From Bacteroidota bacterium (GTDB taxonomy: Bacteria; Bacteroidota; Bacteroidia; AKYH767-A; 2013-40CM-41-45): DNA of 64,000 nt. Under the pieces are notes generated by a model. It searched no databases and was not told the DNA's origin. It saw only the letters and a program-made list of their open reading frames with translations. Where the stretch lies: the NCBI GenBank assembly GCA_026391945.1, contig JAPLDA010000010.1, positions 1 to 64,000 of the forward strand, in the 5' to 3' direction. Every line of letters starts with the position of its first letter. The stretch's first letter is position 1. The translations under genes and the position numbers were made by a program. Shown here one piece after another: positions 54,192 to 63,763 of the stretch.

Positions 54192-55528
54192 TGAACAACC
54201 GGATCGTCATACTGGGAGCCGCAGAAAGCGGAGTGGGAGCAGCAGTGCTCGCATCGAAGAAGGGTTTTGACGTATTCGTATCAGATAAAGGAATGATTGC
54301 TGACCCATACAAAGAGTTGTTGAAAAAACATTCCATCCGCTTCGAAGAAGGAAAACATTCGGAAGAAAAAATCCTGGATGCAGATGAAGTGATTAAGAGT
54401 CCCGGGATTCCGGACCAGGCTGAAATGGTTCAGAAGATCATCGCAAAAAAAATTCCTGTCATCTCCGAAATTGAATTTGCAGGACGGTACACGAAAGCAA
54501 AGATGATCGGCATCACCGGCACCAACGGCAAAACCACCACCACGATGCTCACCTATCACATTTTAAAAAATGCAGGATTGAATGTCGGGCTGGCGGGAAA
54601 CATCGGGAAGAGTTTTGCGCTGCAGGTGGCTGAACAGGATCATGACTATTATGTGCTTGAGCTGAGCAGTTTCCAACTCGATGGCATGTACCGTTTCAAA
54701 TGCGACATCGCCATTCTTACCAACATCACCCCGGATCACCTCGACCGGTACGATGATGACCTTGAAAAATATGTGTATTCAAAATTCAGGATTACCCGGA
54801 ACCAGACCGGCAACGATTCATTTATTTATTGCGCCGACGATGAACTTACGAACCAATATTCCGGGGGCATCACCATCGCTGCAAAACAATATCCTTTCTC
54901 CATAAAAAAAAAACTCAGCCAGGGAGCCTGGCTTGAAGACGATATCATGAACATACAAACAAACACTAATCCAACCACTATGAACATTCACCAATTGGCA
55001 TTGCAGGGTAAACACAATCTTTATAATTCAATGGCGGCGGGCATTGCCGCGCGCGTGCTGGATATCAGGAAGGAAATCGTCCGGGAAAGTCTTTCTGATT
55101 TTACCAGCATCGAACACCGGCTCGAACACGTATCCACCGTACACGGAATAGAATTCGTGAATGATTCCAAGGCCACCAACATCAATTCTACCTGGTATGC
55201 ACTGGAAAGTTTTAATAAACCGGTGATCCTGATTCTCGGCGGCGTCGACAAAGGAAATGACTATTCCATGCTGCTCGATCTCGTGAAAGAAAAGGTAAAA
55301 GCCATCGTATGCCTCGGTACAGAAAACAAAAAGATCATCAAAACATTTAAAGGCGTGGTGGATACCATCGTAGAAACTTCATCGGCCGACGAAGCCGTCA
55401 AGGAAGGATATCGTCTCGGTAAAAACGGCGACGTGGTGTTACTATCACCGGCATGCGCCAGCTTCGACCTGTTTGAAAATTATGAAGACCGGGGAAGGCA
55501 GTTTAAGAAGGCAGTGAAATCTTTATGA
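54188..55528 (+). CDS. murD: UDP-MurNAc-L-alanine--D-glutamate ligase
   Basis: 446 residues. It has the ATP loop [14 protein letters not shown], an N-terminal Rossmann segment [37 protein letters not shown] and the C-terminal [20 protein letters not shown] and [12 protein letters not shown]. It adds D-glutamate, supplied by MurI (28099), to the nucleotide precursor. Two adjacent ATG codons (54188, 54191) are possible starts. It is followed by 124 bases with a hairpin before ftsW, the largest gap from ftsI to ftsA. Confidence 0.96.
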   Translation: MMNNRIVILGAAESGVGAAVLASKKGFDVFVSDKGMIADPYKELLKKHSIRFEEGKHSEEKILDADEVIKSPGIPDQAEMVQKIIAKKIPVISEIEFAGRYTKAKMIGITGTNGKTTTTMLTYHILKNAGLNVGLAGNIGKSFALQVAEQDHDYYVLELSSFQLDGMYRFKCDIAILTNITPDHLDRYDDDLEKYVYSKFRITRNQTGNDSFIYCADDELTNQYSGGITIAAKQYPFSIKKKLSQGAWLEDDIMNIQTNTNPTTMNIHQLALQGKHNLYNSMAAGIAARVLDIRKEIVRESLSDFTSIEHRLEHVSTVHGIEFVNDSKATNINSTWYALESFNKPVILILGGVDKGNDYSMLLDLVKEKVKAIVCLGTENKKIIKTFKGVVDTIVETSSADEAVKEGYRLGKNGDVVLLSPACASFDLFENYEDRGRQFKKAVKSL

Positions 55529-55549
55529 TCATAATCCCGGTAAATAAAT

Positions 55550-55618
55550 AATGGCGGATTTCGGATTTTAAATTGCGAATTGTAGGTGACGCTAATCCGA
55601 AATTTAAAACCCGCCATT
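55550..55618 (+). repeat. Imperfect inverted repeat between murD and ftsW
   Basis: Outer arms AATGGCGG (55550-55557) and CCGCCATT (55611-55618) are complementary, as are inner arms TTTCGGATT (55559-55567) and AATCCGAAA (55594-55602), with an asymmetric bulge on the right. No T run follows on the plus strand, so it is not a standard terminator. It could be an intergenic palindromic element or a processing or attenuation hairpin inside the dcw operon. Confidence 0.7.
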
Positions 55619-55652
55619 CGAAATTGTAAAATAATAGAGAAAAAAAAACTCC

Positions 55653-56816
55653 ATGCACGTAAACTGGCTCGATAAATATTTCAGGGGCGACCGCACCATC
55701 TGGATGATTGTATTTATCCTCTCGCTGTTTTCACTGATAGCGGTGTACAGTTCAACCGGTACGCTTGCTTACAAGTATAAGAGCGGCAATACGGAATACT
55801 ATCTTGTGAAACATCTGCTCATCCTGGTGTTTGGCATCGGGCTGATGTATGCCGCACACCTCGTGAAGTACACCTACTACTCGCGCATTTCACAGATTGC
55901 ATTTTATCTTGCCATCCCGTTGCTCGCTCTTACGCTGGCCATGGGAACCAACCTCAACGAAGCAAGCCGCTGGCTGACCTTGCCGGGAATCAATCTTTCG
56001 TTCCAGACTTCCGATCTCGCCAAACTTGCTTTGATCATCTATGTTGCGCGCATGCTGTCGAAGAAGCAGGAGAACATCAAGGATTTTAAAACGGCATTTG
56101 TTCCGATCATGTTACCCGTCCTGATCATTTGCGGTTTGATTCTCCCTGCAAACTTTTCTACTGCAGCCGTTTTATTCGCCACCTCTTGTTTCCTGATGTT
56201 CATCGGGAGAATCAACATGAAGTACATCGTCATGCTGGGTGTGATCGGCGCTTTCTGTGTTTCGTTGTTTGTCGGGATCGCTTTGCTCACGAAGAGTTCC
56301 GGCAGGGTAGGAACCTGGAAAGCCCGCATCGAAAATTTCGTGAAAGGTGATGACCAGGGAAATTACCAGACGCAGCAGGCGAAAATTGCCATCGCCACAG
56401 GTGGCCTCATCGGTAAATTCCCGGGACACAGCACGCAGAAAAATTTTCTGCCGCATCCCTATTCTGATTTCATTTATGCAATTATTATAGAAGAAGAAGG
56501 CTCACTCGGAGGAGTGTTCATCATTTTCCTGTACGTGTTGCTGTTCTTCCGTGTCATCCGGTTCATCAATCACAGCCCGATGGCATTCGGAACGTTGCTG
56601 GCCGTAGGATGCACGTTCAGCCTGGTATTCCAGGCGATGATCAACATGGCCGTTGCGGTGAATTTGTTTCCTGTTACCGGTCAGCCGCTGCCGATGCTGA
56701 GCATGGGAGGAACTTCCATCTGGTTTACGAGCATTGCCATCGGAATCGTACTGAGCGTGAGCAGGCAGGTCGAAAAAGAAAAGAAAGAAGGAGGAGCAGA
56801 ACTTGCAACGACGTAG
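55653..56816 (+). CDS. ftsW: Septal peptidoglycan glycosyltransferase FtsW (SEDS family)
   Basis: 387 residues, about ten membrane helices. SEDS landmarks are LTLAMGTNLNEASRWLTLPG, FQTSDLAKLALIIYVARML, PHPYSDFIYAIIIEEEGSLGG and the terminal FPVTGQPLPMLSMGGTSIW. It polymerises lipid II at the septum with FtsI. Overlaps murG by 14 bases. The 124-base interval before it, with a hairpin, separates it from murD. Confidence 0.95.
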   Translation: MHVNWLDKYFRGDRTIWMIVFILSLFSLIAVYSSTGTLAYKYKSGNTEYYLVKHLLILVFGIGLMYAAHLVKYTYYSRISQIAFYLAIPLLALTLAMGTNLNEASRWLTLPGINLSFQTSDLAKLALIIYVARMLSKKQENIKDFKTAFVPIMLPVLIICGLILPANFSTAAVLFATSCFLMFIGRINMKYIVMLGVIGAFCVSLFVGIALLTKSSGRVGTWKARIENFVKGDDQGNYQTQQAKIAIATGGLIGKFPGHSTQKNFLPHPYSDFIYAIIIEEEGSLGGVFIIFLYVLLFFRVIRFINHSPMAFGTLLAVGCTFSLVFQAMINMAVAVNLFPVTGQPLPMLSMGGTSIWFTSIAIGIVLSVSRQVEKEKKEGGAELATT

Positions 56817-57918
56817 AATAAAAGTAATCATCAGTGGTGGCGGCACCGGCGGACATATTTTTCCGGCTCTTGCCATCGCACATGCATTGAAGAAAGAAAA
56901 CAGTGAAAATGAAATCCTGTTTGTTGGAGCGAATGGAAGAATGGAAATGGAAAAAATTCCTGCTGCAGGATTTAAAATAGAAGGGTTGAACATCAGCGGC
57001 ATTCAAAGAAAATTCAGCTGGTCGAACCTGTTGGTACCGTTTAAAGTCATTTCAAGTGTGATCAAAGCAAAAAAAATAATCAGGCAGTTTCATCCGGATG
57101 CAGCCGTGGGCGTGGGCGGGTATGCCAGCGCACCGCTGCTGTACGCAGCCACGTCGATGAAAATTCCGTCGCTGATCCAGGAACAGAATTCGTATGCCGG
57201 GATCACCAATAAAATTCTTTCGAAGAGAGTACAGAAAATTTGCGTGGCATACGAAGGCATGGAGCGTTATTTTCCTTCTGAAAAAATCACCATCACTGGC
57301 AATCCTGTTCGCAGCGATATCCTGAATATAGAAAATAAGAAAGAAGAAGCGCTGAAGTTTTTTGGTTTGTCTGCCGGAAGAAAAACCATCCTCGTGATTG
57401 GCGGAAGCCTTGGCGCGCGAACCATCAATGAAAGCATGGCTTCCGGGATCAGTTCATTCCGTGAAAGGAATATCCAGTTGATCTGGCAAACCGGCAAAAT
57501 GTTTTTCAGCAAAGCGCAGGTGTTCATGGAAGATAAAAGTGAACCCGGCATCCGCATCGTTGATTTTATTCAGCGGATGGATTTGGCGTATGCTGCTGCC
57601 GACATCGTTATTTCCCGTGCCGGTGCGAGTTCTGTTTCTGAGCTGTCGCTGGTATCGAAGCCGGCAATCCTGGTTCCTTCACCCAATGTGGCGGAAGATC
57701 ATCAAACGAAAAATGCCATGGCACTGGTGAACCGGAATGCGGCGATACTGATCCATGATGAGGAAGCAAAAGAAAAACTGGTGAAGGCAGCCATGGAACT
57801 CCTTGGTGATGAAAAAAAACAGGAAGAACTGAAAAAAAATATCGGGCAGATGTCGCGGAAAAATGCCGCGGAAAAAATTGTCGCGGAAATTTATTCGATG
57901 ATCAACATCACAAAATAA
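56803..57918 (+). CDS. murG: UDP-GlcNAc--lipid I N-acetylglucosaminyltransferase
   Basis: 371 residues. Makes lipid II from lipid I at the inner face of the membrane. GT28 motifs: VIISGGGTGGHIFPALA, GVGGYASAPLL, IQEQNSYAG, TGNPVRSDI, LVIGGSLGARTINE and VISRAGASSVSELSLVSKPAILVPSPNVAEDHQ. The only start that keeps the conserved N-terminus is TTG at 56803, inside ftsW; the next ATG in frame would delete the glycine loop. The use of TTG and the overlap suggest translational coupling. Confidence 0.94.
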   Translation: MQRRRIKVIISGGGTGGHIFPALAIAHALKKENSENEILFVGANGRMEMEKIPAAGFKIEGLNISGIQRKFSWSNLLVPFKVISSVIKAKKIIRQFHPDAAVGVGGYASAPLLYAATSMKIPSLIQEQNSYAGITNKILSKRVQKICVAYEGMERYFPSEKITITGNPVRSDILNIENKKEEALKFFGLSAGRKTILVIGGSLGARTINESMASGISSFRERNIQLIWQTGKMFFSKAQVFMEDKSEPGIRIVDFIQRMDLAYAAADIVISRAGASSVSELSLVSKPAILVPSPNVAEDHQTKNAMALVNRNAAILIHDEEAKEKLVKAAMELLGDEKKQEELKKNIGQMSRKNAAEKIVAEIYSMINITK

Positions 57919-57947
57919 AAACAGAAACGATTTTGAACCCAGCTGAA

Positions 57948-59357
57948 ATGAACGGATTGTATTTTGAAGACATCGAACATGTTTATTTCATCGGCATTGG
58001 CGGCATCGGCATGTCGGCACTGGCGAGGTATTTCAAAGCGCAGGGAAAATCTGTTTCCGGCTATGACAAGACATCCACCGAGCTTACGAATGAACTGATT
58101 GATGAAGGCATGGAAGTTCATTTTACCGATGACATCCACCGCGTTTCTGCTTCTGTGAGGAATGCACTGTTTGCCGTTCACAACACCCTGGTTGTTTTCA
58201 CTCCCGCCATACCCAAGGATCACCAGGAACTGAATTATTTCATCGACAACAACTTCATGGTGAAGAAACGTTCGGAGGTACTCGGGCTGATCACCGAAGG
58301 CTCGTTCACCATTGCTGTTGCGGGAACTCACGGGAAAACCACCACGTCGTCCATGATTGCTCACATCCTCCGGTCGGCAGGTGTAAACAGCACCGCTTTT
58401 CTCGGAGGCATTTCCAAAAATTATCACTCGAATCTCATCGTCAGCAAAGACGATTCAAAGAAAAATATTTTCGTGGTGGAAGCCGATGAGTACGACCGCT
58501 CTTTCCTCACCCTGCATCCGGATATCGCCGTGATCACTTCCATGGATGCAGATCATCTCGATGTTTACGGCGACAAAAAATTTCTCGAAGATTCGTACCG
58601 GTTGTTTGCCCGGCAACTGAAACCGGGAGGGAAGCTGATTTATAAAAAAGATCTTCCGCTGGGAGACCTGGACCTGCCGCATGCGGAATATTCTCTCACC
58701 GGGAACGGCGACTATTCAGCATCAGGCATTCGCATTGACCGGCACCGTTATCATTTCAACTGGAACAACAGCAGTTCCTCCATTCCTGATCTTTCTTCTG
58801 AAATGCCCGGTTTGCATAACGTGGAAAATGCTGTAGCAGCTATTGCAGCGGCGAAGCAACTGGGGATCAGTTCAGAAAAAATTTCGGAAGCCATTCATTC
58901 CTACAAAGGAGTGAAACGGAGATTCGATTACCAGTTTCAGAATGAACAGGTGGTTTATATTGATGATTATGCCCATCACCCGGAAGAACTCCGTGCCTGC
59001 ATTTCATCCGTGCGCGAGTTGTACCCGGGCAAAAAAATCACCGGCATTTTTCAGCCACACCTGTATTCACGGACGCGTGACTTCGCTGTAGGATTTGCAA
59101 AAAGTCTTTCGCTGCTGGATGCATTGATCCTGTTGGACATTTATCCCGCGCGTGAATTGCCGATCGAAGGAGTTACTTCCCAGATGATTTTTGAAAAAAT
59201 TTCCATCCCGGATAAAATCATTTGCTCCAAAGAGGAAGTCCTCGATGAATTGAAAAAAAGAAACCCGGATGTATTGCTGACGCTCGGTGCCGGTGATATC
59301 GACCAGCTCGTGTCACCCGTCAGGCATTACCTCGAAAAAAAATATGCAGATGTTTAA
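57948..59357 (+). CDS. murC: UDP-N-acetylmuramate--L-alanine ligase
   Basis: About 469 residues from ATG 57948 (a TTG at 57933 is the alternative). Motifs are YFIGIGGIGMSALARYF, GYDKTSTELT, VAGTHGKTTTSSMIAHIL (ATP loop), VVEADEYDRSFL, TSMDADHLDVYG and DDYAHHPEELRACI. It begins the peptide stem on UDP-MurNAc. Located 29 bases after murG; its 3' end overlaps the ftsQ start by 14 bases. Confidence 0.96.
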   Translation: MNGLYFEDIEHVYFIGIGGIGMSALARYFKAQGKSVSGYDKTSTELTNELIDEGMEVHFTDDIHRVSASVRNALFAVHNTLVVFTPAIPKDHQELNYFIDNNFMVKKRSEVLGLITEGSFTIAVAGTHGKTTTSSMIAHILRSAGVNSTAFLGGISKNYHSNLIVSKDDSKKNIFVVEADEYDRSFLTLHPDIAVITSMDADHLDVYGDKKFLEDSYRLFARQLKPGGKLIYKKDLPLGDLDLPHAEYSLTGNGDYSASGIRIDRHRYHFNWNNSSSSIPDLSSEMPGLHNVENAVAAIAAAKQLGISSEKISEAIHSYKGVKRRFDYQFQNEQVVYIDDYAHHPEELRACISSVRELYPGKKITGIFQPHLYSRTRDFAVGFAKSLSLLDALILLDIYPARELPIEGVTSQMIFEKISIPDKIICSKEEVLDELKKRNPDVLLTLGAGDIDQLVSPVRHYLEKKYADV

Positions 59358-60207
59358 ACAGCTGAAAAAAATAAACTGGAATAAAATTTTCCGCATCACC
59401 ATGTGGAGCCTGGTCGTCGCAGGTTTTTTTGTCACGGTTGGATTCACTGAAAAGAAGCAGGCGGAAATGGTATGCTCGGAAGTGAATATACACATCAACA
59501 ATTCGTACGGGCATGCATTTGTTGAGAAGAGTGATGTGCTTCAAACGATCAGCGATCAGTTCGGTATTCTCGAAGGAAAAACTTTGCATTCTATTAACAT
59601 TTCTTTGTTGGAAAATATCATCAATAACAATCCTTTCGTTTCGCATGCCGAAGTATTTTCAACGATTGATGGAAAGCTCGAGATTGAAGTAATTCCGCGC
59701 AACCCGATTGTGCGGATCATCAATTACTTCAACGAGAGTTTTTATATTGATGACCAGGGAGTTTATATGCCGCTGTCAGAAAAATATTCAGCGTCCGTGC
59801 CTGTTGCCAGTGGTTTTATTTATGACAGGGAGGCCGGAGGAAAAGTAAGGGTGATGAAACAGGGAGAAAGCGGCGACACCTCGTTTCACCCGTTGACGAT
59901 TGAAAGGGTTTTTATGATTGCAGATTACGTGAGGAGTCATGAATTCTGGAATGCACAGGCCGAACAGGTGTTTGTGAGCAGCGACGGTGATATCGAAATG
60001 ATACCAAGAGTGGGGAATCATACCATTGTTTTGGGAACTCCTGCCATCGGCCAGGGAGGCGAAAAGGAGCTGGATGAAAAATTCGACAAGCTTTTCCTCT
60101 TTTACAAAGAAGGGCTTGGTAAACAGGGATGGGATAAATACAGCATCATCAATTTAAAATTTAAGGACCAGGTAGTCTGCACCAAAAAAATAGCAAATGG
60201 AAAATAA
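59344..60207 (+). CDS. ftsQ: Cell division protein FtsQ/DivIB-like
   Basis: 287 residues from ATG 59344 (a longer frame to 59287 lies within murC). Short basic tail, one membrane helix (about 15-37, MWSLVVAGFFVTVGF), then a POTRA-like segment (FVEKSDVLQTISDQFGILEG, NNPFVSHAEVFSTIDGKLEIEVIPRNPIVRI) and a beta domain. The place between murC and ftsA and this architecture define FtsQ. It links FtsA/FtsZ to the FtsWI septal synthase. Overlaps murC and ftsA at both ends. Confidence 0.9.
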   Translation: MQMFKQLKKINWNKIFRITMWSLVVAGFFVTVGFTEKKQAEMVCSEVNIHINNSYGHAFVEKSDVLQTISDQFGILEGKTLHSINISLLENIINNNPFVSHAEVFSTIDGKLEIEVIPRNPIVRIINYFNESFYIDDQGVYMPLSEKYSASVPVASGFIYDREAGGKVRVMKQGESGDTSFHPLTIERVFMIADYVRSHEFWNAQAEQVFVSSDGDIEMIPRVGNHTIVLGTPAIGQGGEKELDEKFDKLFLFYKEGLGKQGWDKYSIINLKFKDQVVCTKKIANGK

Positions 60208-61549
60208 GGATCATGTTAACGGGCTTGAAACAGGCGCCACAAAAAAAAGAACAACCAATATGGATATTGTTGTCGGGCTTGACATCGGCACCACCAAAAT
60301 TGCAACCATTGTAGGACGTAAAAATGAATTCGGGAAAATTGAAATTCTCGGGTATGGGAAAACCGTTTCCGAAGGTGTTACCCGCGGCGTGGTGAGCAAC
60401 ATCGCACTCACGATTGATTCTATCAAGCGTTCGGTGGAGGAGGCTTCCGTGAAATCAGATGTGAACATCCACAACGTGTATGTCGGCATCGCCGGTCAGC
60501 ACATCAGGAGTCTTCAGACACGCGGCATGCGCACCCGCAAAACCAACAACGATGAAATCAGTCAGTCCGACATTGATTCAATCGTGGAGGATATGTTCAA
60601 GGTGGCCATTCTTCCCGGTGAGGAAATCATTCATGTGATCCCGCAGGAATACATCGTCGACAACGAAGCGGGCATCAAGAACCCGATTGGTATGTCGGGC
60701 ATGCGCCTCGAAGCGAATTGCCACATCATCACCGGCCAGGTGACGGCTGCAAAAAATATTTACAAATGTGTGGAACGCGCCGGGCTGGTTACGGAAGGAC
60801 TTTTCCTGGAGCCGCTTGCCAGTTCCGAAGCAGTACTCACTGAAGAAGAAAAAGAAGCCGGTGTTGCGTTGGTGGATATCGGCGGCGGAACCACCGACAT
60901 TGCCATTTTCCAGGATGGTGTGATCCGTCATACCGCCGTGATTCCATTCGGCGGAAATGTGATCACCGAAGACATCAAAGAAGGCTGTACCATTCTTCGC
61001 AGGCAGGCTGAATTGTTAAAGATCAGGTTCGGATCCGCACTGGTGAGTGAAAACCAGGAGAGCGAAATCATTTCCATCCCCGGGCTGAAAGGCCATGACC
61101 CGAAAGAAATTTCCGCGCGCAATCTGGCCAACATCATCCAGGCGAGAATGGAAGAGATCGTGGAACAGGTGTACTATGAAATAAAAAATTCAGGGTTTGA
61201 AAAAAAGCTGATTGCAGGAATCGTCATCACCGGCGGCGGGGCACAACTCAAGCACATTGTTCAGCTAGTCGAATTCATCACCGGCATGGACGCACGCGTG
61301 GGCTACCCGAACGAGCACCTCGCTGCAGGCAATGATGAATTGAAAAGCCCGATGTACGCTACGGGTGTCGGCCTCGTGATCAAAGGATTCAACGAACTGG
61401 CAAAGCAAAAGAAAGAGGTCAGGGAAATCATGGAAGAGAAAGGAATAGAACGCGGGAAAACCATCCAGGAACCCATGGTGACCAATGTAAGCTTCTTCGA
61501 AAAAATTAAAAAATGGTTTGGCGAAGAAGGTGACAGTAAATTTGATTAG
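60197..61549 (+). CDS. ftsA: Cell division protein FtsA
   Basis: 450 residues. Actin-like ATPase fold: phosphate-1 DIVVGLDIGTTKIATIVG, the 1C domain around VGIAGQHIRSLQTRG, phosphate-2 VALVDIGGGTTDIAIF and the adenosine motif GIVITGGGAQLKHI. The C-terminus (VTNVSFFEKIKKWFGEEG) is an amphipathic membrane-targeting helix. It tethers FtsZ to the membrane. Start at ATG 60197, overlapping ftsQ by 11 bases; the ATG at 60260 directly before DIVVGLD is an alternative. Confidence 0.96.
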   Translation: MENKDHVNGLETGATKKRTTNMDIVVGLDIGTTKIATIVGRKNEFGKIEILGYGKTVSEGVTRGVVSNIALTIDSIKRSVEEASVKSDVNIHNVYVGIAGQHIRSLQTRGMRTRKTNNDEISQSDIDSIVEDMFKVAILPGEEIIHVIPQEYIVDNEAGIKNPIGMSGMRLEANCHIITGQVTAAKNIYKCVERAGLVTEGLFLEPLASSEAVLTEEEKEAGVALVDIGGGTTDIAIFQDGVIRHTAVIPFGGNVITEDIKEGCTILRRQAELLKIRFGSALVSENQESEIISIPGLKGHDPKEISARNLANIIQARMEEIVEQVYYEIKNSGFEKKLIAGIVITGGGAQLKHIVQLVEFITGMDARVGYPNEHLAAGNDELKSPMYATGVGLVIKGFNELAKQKKEVREIMEEKGIERGKTIQEPMVTNVSFFEKIKKWFGEEGDSKFD

Positions 61550-61594
61550 CGAAACAACAGAAACAACATATAACAAAACTCAACAACTTTTATC

Positions 61595-63127
61595 ATGGAA
61601 TTTGAACTTCTGAAAGACAAAGCATCGATCATCAAAGTAATTGGTGTAGGCGGCGGTGGCAGCAATGCTGTCAACCACATGTTCCGGCAGGGAATCAAAG
61701 GTGTCGACTTCATCGTCTGCAACACCGATGCACAGGCGCTGGAGATATCACCGGTTCCGACAAAAATCCAGCTCGGCATGAGCCTCACGGAAGGCCGCGG
61801 TGCAGGCTCCATTCCGGAGATCGGGAAAAATGCCGCCATCGAAAACATCGATGAGATCAGGAAACTGCTGGCGGATACCAAAATGGTTTTCATCACCGCC
61901 GGCATGGGAGGCGGAACGGGAACAGGCGCTGCGCCGATCATTGCACAGACCGCTAAAGAGATGGGAATCCTCACCGTGGGCATCATCACCATCCCGTTTG
62001 CATTTGAAGGAAAGAAAAGAAAACACCAGGCCGACGAAGGGATCGAGCAGCTGAAGAACAATGTGGACACCATCCTCATCATCTGCAACGACAAACTCCG
62101 CGAGATGTACGGCAACCTGAAACTCTCCGAAGCGTTCGGTCATGCCGATGATATTCTCACCATTGCCGCGAAAGGCATTGCTGAGATCATCACCGTTACC
62201 GGTTACATCAACGTGGATTTTGAAGACGTGAAAACAGCTGTGTCCGACAGCGGTGTGGCCATCATGGGATCAGCCATTGCAGAAGGTGAAAACAGGGCGA
62301 TCAAAGCGGTTGAACTGGCACTTGCTTCGCCGCTGCTCAACGACAACAACATCAACGGCGCGCGTTACATCCTGATGAACGTAGCTTCAGGAAGCAAAGA
62401 AGTGACCATGGATGAAATCGGTTCCATCACCGATTACATCCAGGATGAAGCCGGGTTAACCGCCGACATCATCTGGGGAAATTGCGTGGATGAAACGCTC
62501 GGTGAAAAAGTAAGCGTGACCATCATCGCCACCGGTTTCAAAACACGCGAAGAACTCGGGAAAGAAGAAAGCCGTGTGAAGAAAAAAGTAACGGATCTGT
62601 ATGCTCCGGTAAAAGAAGAGCCTGCAGCTGTGAAAAAAAATACGGAGAATGACCGCGCGATAACGGAACCGGTGATCAAAAGAGAAGAGGAAATGGCCGT
62701 TAAACCGGAACCGTCTCTGTCTGCAGAGCCTGCGAAAGAAATCACGTTTGAATTTAACCTCGGTGGCAAACCCGGCAATGAAAACATTTCTGTGACTCCC
62801 GTAGTCGAAGAAAAACAGGTGATGAAACAGGAAGCAACCGTTCCGCAAACGGAAGAACAAAAAAGCGGCGATGGTTCCACGGAAGAACAACTGAGGAAAT
62901 CGCGCGAGCGCATCATGAAACTCAAAGAGCTGAGTTACCGCATCGGCAACGCCAACAACCTGGCCGATATGGAAAAAGAACCTGCATACAAAAGAAGGAA
63001 TGTCAAACTCGATTCCGTTCCGCATTCCAGCGAATCCAATATATCACGTTATACACTGACGAATGAAGAAGAGAAGAAAACGGAAATCAGGCCGAACAAT
63101 TCTTTTCTCCACGACAATGTCGACTGA
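61595..63127 (+). CDS. ftsZ: Cell division protein FtsZ
   Basis: 510 residues. Tubulin-like GTPase: GVGGGGSNAVNHMF, GTP signature GMGGGTGTGAAP (GGGTGTGA at 105-112), the T7 loop NVDFEDVKTAVSDSG. After about residue 320 comes a long charged linker of about 175 residues, then a conserved C-terminal peptide NNSFLHDNVD that likely binds FtsA. Long linkers are usual in Bacteroidota FtsZ. Last gene of the dcw cluster, followed by a terminator. Confidence 0.97.
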   Translation: MEFELLKDKASIIKVIGVGGGGSNAVNHMFRQGIKGVDFIVCNTDAQALEISPVPTKIQLGMSLTEGRGAGSIPEIGKNAAIENIDEIRKLLADTKMVFITAGMGGGTGTGAAPIIAQTAKEMGILTVGIITIPFAFEGKKRKHQADEGIEQLKNNVDTILIICNDKLREMYGNLKLSEAFGHADDILTIAAKGIAEIITVTGYINVDFEDVKTAVSDSGVAIMGSAIAEGENRAIKAVELALASPLLNDNNINGARYILMNVASGSKEVTMDEIGSITDYIQDEAGLTADIIWGNCVDETLGEKVSVTIIATGFKTREELGKEESRVKKKVTDLYAPVKEEPAAVKKNTENDRAITEPVIKREEEMAVKPEPSLSAEPAKEITFEFNLGGKPGNENISVTPVVEEKQVMKQEATVPQTEEQKSGDGSTEEQLRKSRERIMKLKELSYRIGNANNLADMEKEPAYKRRNVKLDSVPHSSESNISRYTLTNEEEKKTEIRPNNSFLHDNVD

Positions 63128-63173
63128 GCCGCATACGATTTTTGTTTCATGTTGAGTTTTGCTTGTTTAAATT

Positions 63174-63211
63174 TGTCCCTTCCGCCTGTAGTGGAGGGGA
63201 CATTTTTTTTT
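63174..63211 (+). terminator. Terminator at the end of the dcw cluster
   Basis: 10-bp stem (TGTCCCTTCC / GGAGGGGACA, one G-T wobble) followed by nine T, 47 bases past the ftsZ stop. Confidence 0.87.
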
Positions 63212-63360
63212 GACCAATGACTATTCAGGAAGGATCCGTTTTATTTTTTAACTTTAAACCAGTTATGTTCAGTGCCGTTGGTGACTAAACATCCAGACAG
63301 GTGCAATTGCCGAAGTATATTTAGTATGGCTGCTAATAATTGTTGACTAAATATTTGTTC

Positions 63361-63759
63361 ATGAAAAAAATTCTTGCCGTCATCCTGCTCTCCTCTTTCT
63401 CATCATTGGCACAGATGCCAATGGCTGTAGTATTGGACAATTCCGGCAAAGCATATCCTTCGATAAGCCATCAGCCGGTACCGGAATTAACTTTAGACGA
63501 GGTAAAAAACCTGACGTCGCTCTATGTCACTGTATATAAAGATACGATGACCATCGTTCGTTATGATGTCGGAGTACCGGAAACGGAAAAGTCTATGAAA
63601 ATCTGCATCAACAATACAGCGAAATTTTCTGATCAGACCAGGCGGGAACTTTCCTACCTTAAGCCAGGGGATTATTTTATCTTTCAGAATATTATGGCAA
63701 AAATGAATGACAGCGAATACGTCACACCATCAATGCTGACCTACAAAATCCTAAAATAA
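63361..63759 (+). CDS. Small secreted protein resembling the GldM C-terminal domain
   Basis: 132 residues from ATG 63361, with a signal peptide (MKKILAVILLSSFSSLAQ). A frame seven codons longer exists upstream. The second half, KICINNTAKFSDQTRRELSYLKPGDYFIFQNIMAKMNDSE..., has the form of the last domain of GldM (strand, helix with lysine-glycine-aspartate turn, then the F-x-N-I-x-A strand). I infer a periplasmic beta-domain of the GldM-C type, but it lacks the membrane helix and upstream domains of GldM. Sits alone between the ftsZ terminator and yqeY. Confidence 0.65.
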   Translation: MKKILAVILLSSFSSLAQMPMAVVLDNSGKAYPSISHQPVPELTLDEVKNLTSLYVTVYKDTMTIVRYDVGVPETEKSMKICINNTAKFSDQTRRELSYLKPGDYFIFQNIMAKMNDSEYVTPSMLTYKILK

Positions 63760-63763
63760 GAAC

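Noticed and set aside
55550..55618. Inverted repeat as a Rho-independent terminator between murD and ftsW
   Set aside because: No T run follows on the plus strand and transcription must go on into ftsW; kept as a repeat of unknown role.
62456..63025. 189-codon minus-strand open frame in ftsZ
   Set aside because: Antisense shadow of the FtsZ linker; composition rich in Phe and Arg mirrors the Lys/Glu-rich linker codons.
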